The notes under the pieces are model-generated. The model ran no database searches and was not told where the DNA came from. It saw nothing but the letters and a program-made list of their open reading frames with translations. DNA of 64,000 nucleotides from Chitinophagaceae bacterium (GTDB lineage Bacteria; Bacteroidota; Bacteroidia; Chitinophagales; Chitinophagaceae): NCBI GenBank assembly GCA_022843585.1, contig JALHNJ010000003.1, forward strand, positions 248,001 through 312,000. Direction: 5' to 3'. Made by a program: the position numbers and the translations under genes. Below are positions 1-8,591 of the stretch, piece by piece. Within the stretch, counting starts at the first letter, position 1. Each line of letters starts with the position of its first letter.

Positions 1-505
1 CCGACCAGATATTAGCCGGGTTCCTGAATGGTATCATCGTTATATCAATCAGGTATCTGAAACTGATTTAGCTGAAGCTATTCGAAATCAAACGAGTGAT
101 TTTATTTCGTTTCTGGCATCACTACCTGCTGATAAAATAGATTATCGGTATGCAGAAGACAAATGGACTATTAAAGAAGTATTGCAGCATATTATTGATG
201 CTGAAAGAATATTTGCTTACCGGGCACTTTGCTTTGCAAGAAAAGACACTACCCCCCTACCCGGCTTTGATGAAAACAGTTATGCGGAAAATTCTAAAGC
301 TTCAGGTAGAGATTGGAATGAAATGCTGGAAGAATTTAAAGCAGTTCGTCAATCAACAGCTATACTTTTTAAAAGTTTTGATAGCGATCAATTAGAAACA
401 AACGGGATTGCCAGTGGCAAAACTGTATATGTTTTAGGAATAGGATTTATTATTGTTGGCCATATCAACCATCATATAGCAGTAATAAAAGAAAAATACT
501 TATAG
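1..505 (+). CDS. DinB-like (DinB_2) domain protein, 5' end missing
   Basis: The reading frame is open from the first complete codon at base 2 to the TAG at 503-505, so the N-terminus lies outside the window and about 167 codons are visible. The protein looks like a DinB/YfiT-type four-helix bundle. It has the typical tryptophan followed by a helix carrying a histidine (WTIKEVLQHIIDAER) and a C-terminal helix with further histidines (GHINHHI), which would form the three-histidine metal site of the family. Such proteins are presumed metal-dependent enzymes, some of them thiol transferases, but the substrate cannot be read from sequence. An internal ATG at 182 would remove the first helix and is unlikely to be the start. 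A strong hairpin follows the stop. Confidence 0.8.
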   Translation, partial: RPDISRVPEWYHRYINQVSETDLAEAIRNQTSDFISFLASLPADKIDYRYAEDKWTIKEVLQHIIDAERIFAYRALCFARKDTTPLPGFDENSYAENSKASGRDWNEMLEEFKAVRQSTAILFKSFDSDQLETNGIASGKTVYVLGIGFIIVGHINHHIAVIKEKYL

Positions 506-523
506 ATAAATCGATACTAAATA

Positions 524-551
524 AAAATGCCCGGAATTGCCGGGCATTTTT
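524..551. terminator. bidirectional rho-independent terminator
   Basis: An 8-bp GC-rich stem (ATGCCCGG / CCGGGCAT) is flanked by A-run and T-run on the two sides, between the convergent DinB-like gene and the protease gene. It can terminate transcription from both strands. Confidence 0.85.
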
Positions 552-570
552 ATTTATGGTTAAAAGGAAA

Positions 571-2724
571 TTAAAAGGCCTTTTTAGCTGGCTCTTCTGT
601 CTTACCTTTTACAAGATTCTGTTGACCAATCATATCATTCATCACTTTTACAGCCTGGTCAAGATAAATATCTTTTTGCAAGCCTTTTAACCATTGATTA
701 AATCGGTCTTGCTTGGCTTTGTCCTCTGCCCAACGATTTGTTTCAGCAGGTAAAGCCGCAACATTTATTTCTCCTTTCAATTTTAATAATGTCTCTAACT
801 GCTTGATTGTAGAACGCAATTTGGCTTGTTCTGCTTTATATTTATCAATTTGCAAAGAATATTCTTTATCGTTCTGTTGAGAAAGCCACTCTGTACTTTC
901 TTTGATCAATTTAAAAGTAGGGTCATTTTCGAGACGCTGATCGCTGAATTTTTTAATTGTTTCCAGGTTATAACCAGGATTCCAACTAGCGTAGGGAGAT
1001 TTTCCAATTTCATCCCAGCTCAATGCATCTTCGTTATCCTTTTCTCTTACTTTCAGGTATTCCAAATTATCTGGCAACACAATGTCAGAGCTAACACCTT
1101 TTAATTGAGTAGAACCTCCATTGATTCTATAGAATTTTTGCAGCGTAAGTTTTACTGTTCCTAATTCTGCATTAGACATAGAGAATCCTGTTTTAGGATC
1201 AAGACCAATATTACGTTGCACCGTTCCTTTGCCATAAGTAGATGTGCTTCCGATTACAACGCCACGGCCATAATCTTGAATTGCTGCTGCAAAAATTTCA
1301 GATGCAGAAGCACTAAACTCATTTACCATTACGGCAAGCGGACCAGAATACAAAACTGTTTTGTCTTTATCTTTTAATACACTGGCATTGTCTTCCCTGT
1401 CTTTTACCTGCACTATTGGGCCCTCATCTATAAAAAGACCTGCCATTTGTACCACATCGTATAAAGAACCACCGCCATTATTACGAAGGTCAATAACTAT
1501 TCCATCTACTTTTTCTTCTTTCAGTTTAATTACTTCTTTCTGAACATCAATGTAACTGCGGTTTCCATTTGGTCTGTCAAAATCTGCATAGAATTCTGGA
1601 AGGAATATGTAACCGATTTTAGACCCGCCTTCTTGCACAATAGCACTACGGGCAAATGTTTCGTCCTGAACAATTTCGTCACGGATCAATGAAACTACTT
1701 TAATAGTGCCATCTTGTTTCTTCAATGTAAGTTTTACTTCTGTTCCTTTTTTTCCACGAATCAATTTCACTGCATCTGTTACAACAAATCCTGTCAATTC
1801 AACGGGCTCTTCTTTTCCCTGTGCCACTTTCATCACATAATCTCCAGCTTGTATCTCGCCAGACTTCCAGGCCGGGCTGCCTGATAATACACTGCTGATC
1901 TTAATGTTTCCATCATCATATTGTAATGAAGCACCAATACCATAAAATCGACCACTCATTTCCTCATCAAAATATCTTTTGTCTACCGGGGGAAAAAATT
2001 CTGAGTGGGGGTCCATAGTAGTTGTAATAGAATTGACAAACACATTGAACTTGTCATCATCAGAAAATTTAAAGCGATACCGTTCAAAAGTTCTATCCAT
2101 TGCCCTTTTCACTTTTTCTCTTGCCTCTTTTTCTAATTCAGCATCTGTTTTAACTACAAAGCCTTCTTTGCCTTTATTCTTTTCACGAACATCCATCAAA
2201 TCAGTGTAGCGTTCCAACGTCATAAACTTCATTTTCTTTCTCCACCTTTCTTTTCTTTCGGCATCGGTTTTCAAAAACTCAAACTTGTCTGTATCAAAAC
2301 TTACATTTTCATCGCTTGTAAAATCAAATGGTTTAGAAAGTAAATTGTTATAGATAACAGCGGACTCTTCCATTCTGGTATTAAAGACTTTTCCCGCTGC
2401 CATAAAAAATTCTACCGGAGCACCTTTAATCTCATCATCAATTAATGTCTCGTACTTTTTTAGTTTATCGAGATCGCTTTGCAAAAACATACTCTTATCT
2501 CCATCAAGATCTTTCATATATTTTTTGAAAACTTTTTGTGAGAACGCATCATCAATTTTTTGAGGGCTATAATGCGCCTGCGAAAAAATTTCGCCGATCA
2601 AGCGGAGAATTTGCTCATATTTTGTTGGGGGAGTAGAATTATTCTTCGGGCCTGTTCCCATCGTCTTAAATGCAAGGAATGAAGCCGCTACTACCATCAG
2701 TATAACAATAGGGAGTCTTTTCAT
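571..2724 (-). CDS. prc: carboxy-terminal (tail-specific) processing protease, S41 family
   Basis: Periplasmic serine protease of the Prc/Tsp type, which trims or degrades envelope proteins from their C-terminus. A signal/anchor segment (about residues 1-22) leads into an N-terminal Tsp domain, a PDZ domain (about 240-330, begins GRFYGIGASLQYD), the S41 catalytic domain with SASASEIFAAA (nucleophile Ser about 473) and YGKGTVQ (general base Lys about 499), and a C-terminal DUF3340-like region. Length of 717 aa fits the family. The frame is open up to 2808, but I prefer the ATG at 2724: it begins directly with the hydrophobic signal, and a perfect TAATTTTG box at 2758-2765 lies between the two candidate starts, so the longer start would be outside the transcript. 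It ends facing the DinB-like gene across a shared terminator. Confidence 0.93.
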   Translation of the reverse strand: MKRLPIVILMVVAASFLAFKTMGTGPKNNSTPPTKYEQILRLIGEIFSQAHYSPQKIDDAFSQKVFKKYMKDLDGDKSMFLQSDLDKLKKYETLIDDEIKGAPVEFFMAAGKVFNTRMEESAVIYNNLLSKPFDFTSDENVSFDTDKFEFLKTDAERKERWRKKMKFMTLERYTDLMDVREKNKGKEGFVVKTDAELEKEAREKVKRAMDRTFERYRFKFSDDDKFNVFVNSITTTMDPHSEFFPPVDKRYFDEEMSGRFYGIGASLQYDDGNIKISSVLSGSPAWKSGEIQAGDYVMKVAQGKEEPVELTGFVVTDAVKLIRGKKGTEVKLTLKKQDGTIKVVSLIRDEIVQDETFARSAIVQEGGSKIGYIFLPEFYADFDRPNGNRSYIDVQKEVIKLKEEKVDGIVIDLRNNGGGSLYDVVQMAGLFIDEGPIVQVKDREDNASVLKDKDKTVLYSGPLAVMVNEFSASASEIFAAAIQDYGRGVVIGSTSTYGKGTVQRNIGLDPKTGFSMSNAELGTVKLTLQKFYRINGGSTQLKGVSSDIVLPDNLEYLKVREKDNEDALSWDEIGKSPYASWNPGYNLETIKKFSDQRLENDPTFKLIKESTEWLSQQNDKEYSLQIDKYKAEQAKLRSTIKQLETLLKLKGEINVAALPAETNRWAEDKAKQDRFNQWLKGLQKDIYLDQAVKVMNDMIGQQNLVKGKTEEPAKKAF

Positions 2725-2757
2725 ATTCATGAGGTATTTAATTGTGGAGGACATACT

Positions 2758-2765
2758 CAAAATTA
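2758..2765 (-). promoter_or_regulatory. -7 box (TAnnTTTG) of the prc promoter
   Basis: On the minus strand this reads TAATTTTG, a full match to the Bacteroidota -7 consensus. No clear TTG is seen at the -33 spacing. Its position supports the 2724 start codon. Confidence 0.5.
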
Positions 2766-2835
2766 ACGTAAAAAGGGTGCTTTTCTTGCCTTTATAGCCT
2801 TTTAACAATGGTTTTTGATGAGTGGCAGAAATAAA

Positions 2836-2862
2836 AAAAGCTTCTCAATATGAGAAGCTTTT
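2836..2862 (-). terminator. terminator between tRNA-His and prc
   Basis: A 12-bp inverted repeat (AAAAGCTTCTCA / TGAGAAGCTTTT) with a 3-nt loop is followed on the minus strand by a T-run. It lies just downstream of tRNA-His and would end its transcript; it can also fold on the plus strand. Confidence 0.8.
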
Positions 2863-2869
2863 AAAACCG

Positions 2870-2944
2870 GGTAATCGAGGGGGCTCGAACCCCCGACCCT
2901 TAGAACCACAATCTAATGCTCTAACCAACTGAGCTACGACTACC
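2870..2944 (-). tRNA. tRNA-His (anticodon GTG)
   Basis: On the minus strand the cloverleaf is readable. The acceptor stem GTAGTCG pairs with CGATTAC (one G-U). The D-arm contains AGCTCAGTTGGTTAGAGC. The anticodon stem TTAGA/TCTAA frames the loop TTGTGGT with anticodon GTG, and the T-arm is GGGGGTTCGAGCCCCC. A G at the -1 position (2944) faces a C at position 73 (2870), the identity pair specific to tRNA-His. The CCA end is not encoded. Confidence 0.96.
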
Positions 2945-2956
2945 ATTTTAGGAATG

Positions 2957-2987
2957 CAAAAATAAAGAAATTCACTCCTCATTCCAA
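2957..2987 (-). promoter_or_regulatory. promoter of tRNA-His
   Basis: On the minus strand a TTG (2985-2987) is followed after 20 bp by TATTTTTG (2957-2964), a full match to the Bacteroidota TTG / TAnnTTTG promoter. It is placed so that transcription starts a few bases before the tRNA 5' end. Confidence 0.75.
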
Positions 2988-2996
2988 AACCAGATT

Positions 2997-3026
2997 TTGA
3001 TTCCGGCTCTCCTTTCAGTTTCTTTG
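2997..3026 (+). promoter_or_regulatory. promoter of the DUF445 gene
   Basis: TTG (2997-2999), 19 bp, then TTTCTTTG (3019-3026), one mismatch from TAnnTTTG, ending 17 bp before the ATG at 3044. It lies back to back with the tRNA-His promoter. Confidence 0.6.
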
Positions 3027-3043
3027 CACTCTTTTTTACACTT

Positions 3044-3649
3044 ATGAACTATTGGTTACTTCTAATTCCTGTTATTTCTGCATTTATTGGTTGGGTTACC
3101 AATTGGGTAGCCATTAAAATGCTATTTCATCCCCGGGAACCGAAAAAAATATTGGGTATCACCTTTCATGGCATCTTTCCAAAACGACAGCAAAAATTTG
3201 CTGAACAGCTTGGAAAGCTGGTCAGTGCTGAATTTCTTTCGTTTGACGATATTGAACAAAAAATAAGCAATCCCGACAATCTTCAGAAAATAATGCCGCT
3301 TATTGAGGAGCATATCGATGATTTTCTGCGAAACAGGTTGAAGGATGAAATGCCGGTGATTAGCATGTTTATTGGCGATAAAACGATAACCAATCTAAAG
3401 AGCATGTTTATGAAAGAGATTGAATCTCTTTTGCCTATAGTAATGAAAAAATATGCTGCCAACTTAAAAGAGGAACTAGATCTTGAGCAAATTGTTACCC
3501 AAAAAGTGGCCGCCTTTTCGTCTGATAAATTGGAGGAAGTTTTATATCAGATTATGTCAAAGGAGTTTCGCTTCGTAGAGATCATCGGAGCTGTCATTGG
3601 CTTTATAATTGGGAGCTTACAGGTATTGCTTACACTTTTTACAAGTTAA
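3044..3649 (+). CDS. DUF445 family membrane protein
   Basis: 201-aa protein with an N-terminal membrane helix running into the family signature WVTNWVAIKMLFHP, a soluble helical middle part (about residues 40-175) and a C-terminal membrane helix (GAVIGFIIGSLQVLLTLF). This is the short YheB/DUF445 architecture; the biochemical role of the family is unknown. It is a single-gene unit with its own promoter, divergent from tRNA-His. Nothing unusual in length or composition. Confidence 0.85.
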   Translation: MNYWLLLIPVISAFIGWVTNWVAIKMLFHPREPKKILGITFHGIFPKRQQKFAEQLGKLVSAEFLSFDDIEQKISNPDNLQKIMPLIEEHIDDFLRNRLKDEMPVISMFIGDKTITNLKSMFMKEIESLLPIVMKKYAANLKEELDLEQIVTQKVAAFSSDKLEEVLYQIMSKEFRFVEIIGAVIGFIIGSLQVLLTLFTS

Positions 3650-3777
3650 ATTTATACACACAGGTTGATAAACTGAACTTTATCCTTTCACCTTTGTCAT
3701 ACTGCCACTTATCAAGTTGTCATAAAATAGTCAGCAAGTTCTGGACTCAATGCCCGTCTAACTATCAAATTCCGAAA

Positions 3778-6396
3778 ATGAGAAATATAATATTCGTTTT
3801 AGCTTCATTATTAACCAGTTACATTGTCGCTGCACAACCTCCAGGAGGTGGAACAAGACCTGCAGGAAGTCGTCCAAATATGACAGGCAACTTTTATGGT
3901 AAGCTAGTGGAGGCTAAATCGCTAAAACCTATAGAATATGCATCGGTTCAATTATTACAGAACAGGTTAGATACGGCCACTAAAAAGAGAAAAGATGTAG
4001 TGGTTGGCGGTATGCTTACCAAAGCAAACGGTGAATTTTTACTTGAAAACGTTCCTGTCTTTGGCCAGTTTAAGCTTGTTGTATCAGTAGTTGGTTTTAA
4101 GTCGTACGAACAAACTGTATCCTTTGATATAAAACCTGGCGGTGGTGGAGCAGATATGGGTGCCCTGGATAAAGATCTTGGTAATATTAAAATTGACATC
4201 GAAGAAAAAGTATTGGATAATGTTACCCTTACTTCTACAAAACCAGGCTTGCAATTAGGTATCGATCGGAAAATTTTCAATGTAGATAAGAACCTGGTAT
4301 CAGCAGGTGGTACAGCAGTGGATATCATGAGAAATGTACCATCTCTTAATGTAGATATTGATGGAAATGTATCGTTGCGTAACAACAGCCCTCAAATTTT
4401 TGTGGATGGCAGACCTACTACTATGGAGTTAGATCAAATTCCTTCTGATGCCATTGAAAGTGTGGAAATCATTACTAATCCATCTGCAAAATTCGATGCA
4501 TCGGGTGGTACAGCTGGTATTTTAAATATCATCCTAAAGAAAAACCGCAAAGTTGGTTATAACGGAAGCTTAAGAACAAATATAGACACCCGTGCAAGAG
4601 TTGGTTTTGGTGGGGATATAAATGTTAGACAGAGCAAGGTCAACTTCTTCATTAGTGGAAATTTTAACCAGCGCAGATCTATAAGTGATGGAACCACAGA
4701 ACGTTTATCATTAATAGATAACCCGGATAATATTTTATACCAAACAGATCGTTCAATAATGAATGGGAATATGATGTTTGGCCGTGCCGGTATGGATTAT
4801 TTTATTACCAATCGTTCTACCCTTTCTGCAAGTATTAACTTAGGAAAAGGTCGCTTTTCACCAACTACAGAAAGTAACCTGTTAATAGATACTTTGTACA
4901 GCCCGATTGTTTCCTCATTGACAAAAAGATTTTCTAACTCTAGCCGTGAGTTCAACAATATGGGTACTTCGTTGAGTTTTAAACATAATTTTCCTAAAGC
5001 CGGCAGAGAGTTTACTGCTGACATAAACTTTAATAAAAGAACAGGTCCGAATGACAATGAAGTGATAACAGAATATTATCAGCCTGATCTTAAGACAATT
5101 GATTATACATCCAGACAAAGACAATTGGGTGATGGCAACAGCAAAAGTGTGATTATTCAAAGTGATTTTGTAAATCCCTTGAGCGAAAATTCGAAAATAG
5201 AAATGGGTGTAAGAGCCGCTTTTAATAACAACAATAGCACCAATGCTTTCTATCTTTTTGATCCGGGCACAGGCGATTTGGTATTGCAACCAGCATCACA
5301 AGTTGATTATGTTAGTACAGATCGTGTATTAGCAGCTTATACAACCTTTAGCAATAAAATTAAAAACTTTAGTTACCAATTAGGTTTAAGAGCTGAAAGT
5401 TCTAATTACAAAGGAGAACTTACTAAAACAAATGAGAACTTTGATATCGATTTTCCTATTAGCTTTTTCCCAAGTGTTTTTGTAAATCAGAAATTGGGAG
5501 AAACCCAGGAGCTACAATTAAATTACTCCAGAAGAATAAACAGACCAAATTTCTGGCAGCTAACTCCATTTACAGATTCATCTGACTTTTTAAATCTTAG
5601 CAAAGGAAACCCTGGCCTTAGCCCTGAATTCACTAATTCCTTTGAATTGTCATATCAAAAAACATTCAAGAATAGAGATAACTTTTTAATCTCTGCCTAC
5701 TATAAAAACACAACTAATTTAATCACCCGTTTCCAGGAAGTGCAGGTAGAACCAATTACAGGCAAAGACCAGGTTATTAATACCTATATCAATGCAAACT
5801 CCAGTTATGTTACTGGCCTCGAAGTAATACTAAGAAACAACCTCACTAAATGGTGGGAACTGACTTCAAATTTCAATTTATTTACTTCAAAAATTGATAT
5901 CGATAATGCCAATGTGCCAGAGCAAGATCAATTTGCAAGCTGGTTTACTAAGATCAACAACAGTTTCAAAATAACTAAACAATTAAGTTTCCAAATTTCC
6001 GGAAGCTACCAGTCTAAATCTATCTTACCGCCGGGTGGAAGTGGCGGTGGAGGCGGTGGCCGTGGTGGTGGCGGTGGAATGTTTGGGCAGAGTTCGTCTG
6101 CGCAAGGGTATGTTCGTCCCGTATATTTTGTTGATGCGGGTATGCGTTATACATTCATGAAAGATAACAGAGCTTCTTTATCAATTAATATGAATGACAT
6201 TTTCAGAACAAGAGTATCAGATGTTCATTCAGAGTCACCTTTCTTTATCCAGGATGTTTTCCGCCGTCGTGACCCTCAGGTTGCAAGACTTAACTTCAGC
6301 TGGCGTTTTGGAAAATTTGATGCGAACTTATTTAAACGTAAGAGCAATAAAGGCGATGGTGGAGATGGTGGAGAGAATATGAATATGGGGCAATAA
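3778..6396 (+). CDS. outer-membrane beta-barrel protein, TonB-receptor-like, glycine-rich loop
   Basis: 872-aa outer-membrane protein. After a signal peptide (MRNIIFVLASLLTSYIVAAQ) comes a carboxypeptidase-regulatory-like beta-sandwich (about residues 40-120), a plug-like domain with the typical FVDGRPTTM and IESVEIITNPSAKFDASG stretches, then a long barrel (OMP_b-brl_3 type) ending in paired aromatic strands. These proteins act in uptake or surface display, but the substrate is not evident. The frame is open 84 bp further upstream; the ATG at 3778 is chosen because it begins the signal peptide. A loop around residues 755-770 is almost pure glycine with arginine, inside the barrel. A terminator follows. 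Confidence 0.88.
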   Translation: MRNIIFVLASLLTSYIVAAQPPGGGTRPAGSRPNMTGNFYGKLVEAKSLKPIEYASVQLLQNRLDTATKKRKDVVVGGMLTKANGEFLLENVPVFGQFKLVVSVVGFKSYEQTVSFDIKPGGGGADMGALDKDLGNIKIDIEEKVLDNVTLTSTKPGLQLGIDRKIFNVDKNLVSAGGTAVDIMRNVPSLNVDIDGNVSLRNNSPQIFVDGRPTTMELDQIPSDAIESVEIITNPSAKFDASGGTAGILNIILKKNRKVGYNGSLRTNIDTRARVGFGGDINVRQSKVNFFISGNFNQRRSISDGTTERLSLIDNPDNILYQTDRSIMNGNMMFGRAGMDYFITNRSTLSASINLGKGRFSPTTESNLLIDTLYSPIVSSLTKRFSNSSREFNNMGTSLSFKHNFPKAGREFTADINFNKRTGPNDNEVITEYYQPDLKTIDYTSRQRQLGDGNSKSVIIQSDFVNPLSENSKIEMGVRAAFNNNNSTNAFYLFDPGTGDLVLQPASQVDYVSTDRVLAAYTTFSNKIKNFSYQLGLRAESSNYKGELTKTNENFDIDFPISFFPSVFVNQKLGETQELQLNYSRRINRPNFWQLTPFTDSSDFLNLSKGNPGLSPEFTNSFELSYQKTFKNRDNFLISAYYKNTTNLITRFQEVQVEPITGKDQVINTYINANSSYVTGLEVILRNNLTKWWELTSNFNLFTSKIDIDNANVPEQDQFASWFTKINNSFKITKQLSFQISGSYQSKSILPPGGSGGGGGGRGGGGGMFGQSSSAQGYVRPVYFVDAGMRYTFMKDNRASLSINMNDIFRTRVSDVHSESPFFIQDVFRRRDPQVARLNFSWRFGKFDANLFKRKSNKGDGGDGGENMNMGQ

Positions 6397-6416
6397 TTCC
6401 AAACTTATAACAATAG

Positions 6417-6446
6417 AAAGGCTCAGTTAAATACTGGGCCTTTTTT
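6417..6446 (+). terminator. rho-independent terminator after the barrel protein gene
   Basis: The stem AAAGGCTCAG / CTGGGCCTTT (one G-U) with a short AT loop is followed by a T-run. It separates the receptor gene from the sugar operon. Confidence 0.8.
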
Positions 6447-6460
6447 ATTGGCTGCTATTG

Positions 6461-6468
6461 TATATTTG
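6461..6468 (+). promoter_or_regulatory. -7 box of the sugar operon
   Basis: TATATTTG, a full match to TAnnTTTG, ends only 6 bases before the ATG at 6475. This implies a very short or absent 5' leader. The -33 region falls in the terminator T-run and has no clear TTG. Confidence 0.5.
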
Positions 6469-6474
6469 AACCTT

Positions 6475-7485
6475 ATGAAAGCTGCTTTACGATTCGCTAT
6501 AATTGGGTGTGGTAAAATTGCAGCAAGACATGCTGCTGAAATCATCAAGCAAGGTCAGCTGGTGGCTGTTTGTGATATTATTAAAGAAAAGGCCGATGAA
6601 TTGGCATCTGAAGTTTCTTGTACCCCCTACTATTCTATTGAAGATCTGTTTTCCAAAGAAAATAATATAGATGTAGTTTCCATTTGTACTCCAAACGGAT
6701 TACATGCAGAACATACCATGCTGTCGTTAAAAGCTGGCAGTAATGTCCTTTGCGAAAAGCCTTTGTGCATTACAGCTGCAGATGGAAATAAAATGATTGC
6801 AACAGCAAAAGAGTATAATAAAAAATTATTTGTTGTAAAATCAACCCGGTATAACCCTTCGTTGGCAGCTTTGAAAAAAATCATGGATAAAAACACACTA
6901 GGAAAACTCTATAGTTTTCAGCTCAATTGTTTTTGGAACAGGCCCGCACAGTACTATGCCAATTCATGGAAAGGAAGTTTAGCGTTAGATGGTGGAAGCC
7001 TTTTTACACAATTCAGCCACTATGTAGACGCCTTGCTTTGGTTGCTGGGTGATGTTGAAAATATTAGTGGTTTCCGAAAAAACATAGCGCATAAAAGCAT
7101 AATAGAGTTTGAAGATACCGGCGTTGTAGCTCTAGAAATGAAAAATGGAATGACAGGTGGCATCAACTGGTCGTTGAATACGTTTAAAAAAAACATGGAA
7201 GTATCACTTACCATAATTGCAGAAAAAGGGAGTATTAAAATTGGTGGTCAGTATATGAATGAGATAGAATACCAGTTCATTGACAATGCAACTCTTGAAG
7301 TTGAAAGAGATGGGAGTGCTAATGATTATGGCTTTTATAAAGGATCCATGAGCAACCATGACAAAGTATATGAAAACCTGGTAAAAGCCCTGCAAGACGA
7401 CAATCACCCTTTTACACATGCCGCAGACGGACTTAAAACCGTGGAAACCATTGAAAGAATTTACAATTCCGTTTCTTTGTCGTGA
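6475..7485 (+). CDS. Gfo/Idh/MocA-family NAD(P)-dependent sugar dehydrogenase
   Basis: 336-aa oxidoreductase. The N-terminal Rossmann fold shows the dinucleotide motif IGCGKIAARHA (about residues 10-20), the family lysine motif CEKPLC (about 97-102) and a C-terminal alpha/beta substrate domain with DGGSLFTQFSHYVDALLWLLG. The pattern resembles WbpB/WlbA, which oxidises UDP-GlcNAc-uronic acid in surface polysaccharide synthesis, and two glycosyltransferases follow with overlapping ends, supporting a nucleotide-sugar substrate. The exact sugar is inference. An upstream in-frame ATG at 6448 lies before the -7 box and is rejected as start. The stop overlaps the GTG start of the next gene by 4 bp, so translation is probably coupled. 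Confidence 0.85.
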   Translation: MKAALRFAIIGCGKIAARHAAEIIKQGQLVAVCDIIKEKADELASEVSCTPYYSIEDLFSKENNIDVVSICTPNGLHAEHTMLSLKAGSNVLCEKPLCITAADGNKMIATAKEYNKKLFVVKSTRYNPSLAALKKIMDKNTLGKLYSFQLNCFWNRPAQYYANSWKGSLALDGGSLFTQFSHYVDALLWLLGDVENISGFRKNIAHKSIIEFEDTGVVALEMKNGMTGGINWSLNTFKKNMEVSLTIIAEKGSIKIGGQYMNEIEYQFIDNATLEVERDGSANDYGFYKGSMSNHDKVYENLVKALQDDNHPFTHAADGLKTVETIERIYNSVSLS

Positions 7486-8591
7486 ATTGTACTTATCAAG
7501 TGAAAAAAATCTACTTTACTGTAACGAACGATCTGATTTATGACCAACGGATGCACCGCATCTGCACGTCATTAGCAGAAAATGGCTATGCGGTAACTTT
7601 GGTAGGAAGAAAATTAGGAACTTCTCTCCCATTAACTGATAAAAAGTTTAAACAGAAAAGACTTCGCTGCTTCTTTGACAAGGGAAAACTGTTTTACTTA
7701 GAATATAATCTACGGCTTTTTGCTTATCTGTTATTTCAGAAAATGAATGTCATTTGCGCTATTGATCTGGATACAATTATTCCTTGCTATACTATTTCAA
7801 GGCTAAAAAGAGTTCCCAGGGTGTATGATGCTCATGAATTGTTTACGGAGCTAAAAGAAGTAATTACAAGACCTGCTATACAGAAAGCCTGGTTGCGGGT
7901 TGAAAGAAAATTGGTACCAAAATTTAAAAACGGATATACGGTTAGTGAGGGAATTTCAAAAGAATTTCAACAACGGTATGGCGTAAATTATGAAACCATC
8001 CGTAATATGCCTTTATTAAAAGAATTAAATACAATTCCACAAAAACAAAAATTCATCTTATACCAGGGAGCTGTTAATGAAGCCAGAGGATTTGAGTTTC
8101 TAATTCCTGCTATGAAAATGGTAGACTGCCGTTTAGTAATATGTGGAGATGGTAATTTTATGGCGCAACTGAAAGAATTAATAAAAGAAAATAATCTTGG
8201 CTACAAGGTTGAACTAAAGGGCATGTTAGCTCCTGATGAATTACTGTCAATTTCTCAACAGGCTTATATTGGAATTGCAGTCGCAGAAAATGAAGGAATG
8301 AATCAATACTTAGCTTTACCCAATAAATTTTTTGATTACTTGCATGCCGGGCTACCACAGATAACAATGAAATTTCCTGAGTATCTAAAAATAAATCAGC
8401 AATACAACGTAGCATTGCTTATTAATGACTTGCACCCTCAAACAATTGCCCAGGCATTGAACAATTTGCTGAGTGATGATGTTTTACATAAACAAATGCA
8501 AAACAATTGCTTAAAGGCCAGAAAAGAACTGAACTGGCAAAACGAAGAAAAAAAACTTTTATCCTTTTACCAATCTTTAATTAACGCCTGA
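7482..8591 (+). CDS. glycosyltransferase, GT-B fold (GT4-like)
   Basis: 369-aa glycosyltransferase with two Rossmann-like halves. The N-terminal half starts at KIYFTVTNDL and contains RVYDAHELFTE; the C-terminal half has ILYQGAVNEARGFEFLI and the nucleotide-sugar region with a Glu-x7-like pattern (ENEGMNQY...LPNKFFDYL). No signal or membrane segment, so probably cytoplasmic and peripheral to the inner membrane, adding a sugar to a lipid-linked or surface glycan. The start is GTG at 7482 within the overlap GTGA with the upstream stop; a second GTG at 7500 (VKKIYF) is also possible. The acceptor is unknown. Confidence 0.85.
   Translation: MNCTYQVKKIYFTVTNDLIYDQRMHRICTSLAENGYAVTLVGRKLGTSLPLTDKKFKQKRLRCFFDKGKLFYLEYNLRLFAYLLFQKMNVICAIDLDTIIPCYTISRLKRVPRVYDAHELFTELKEVITRPAIQKAWLRVERKLVPKFKNGYTVSEGISKEFQQRYGVNYETIRNMPLLKELNTIPQKQKFILYQGAVNEARGFEFLIPAMKMVDCRLVICGDGNFMAQLKELIKENNLGYKVELKGMLAPDELLSISQQAYIGIAVAENEGMNQYLALPNKFFDYLHAGLPQITMKFPEYLKINQQYNVALLINDLHPQTIAQALNNLLSDDVLHKQMQNNCLKARKELNWQNEEKKLLSFYQSLINA

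Noticed and set aside
150-395. 81-residue ORF in a different frame of the DinB-like gene
   Set aside because: It overlaps the better-supported frame with its histidine motifs.
3948-5289. Antisense ORFs inside the 872-residue barrel gene
   Set aside because: Three minus-strand frames of 86-145 residues have no recognisable domain, signal peptide or promoter and lie within a strongly coding plus-strand gene.
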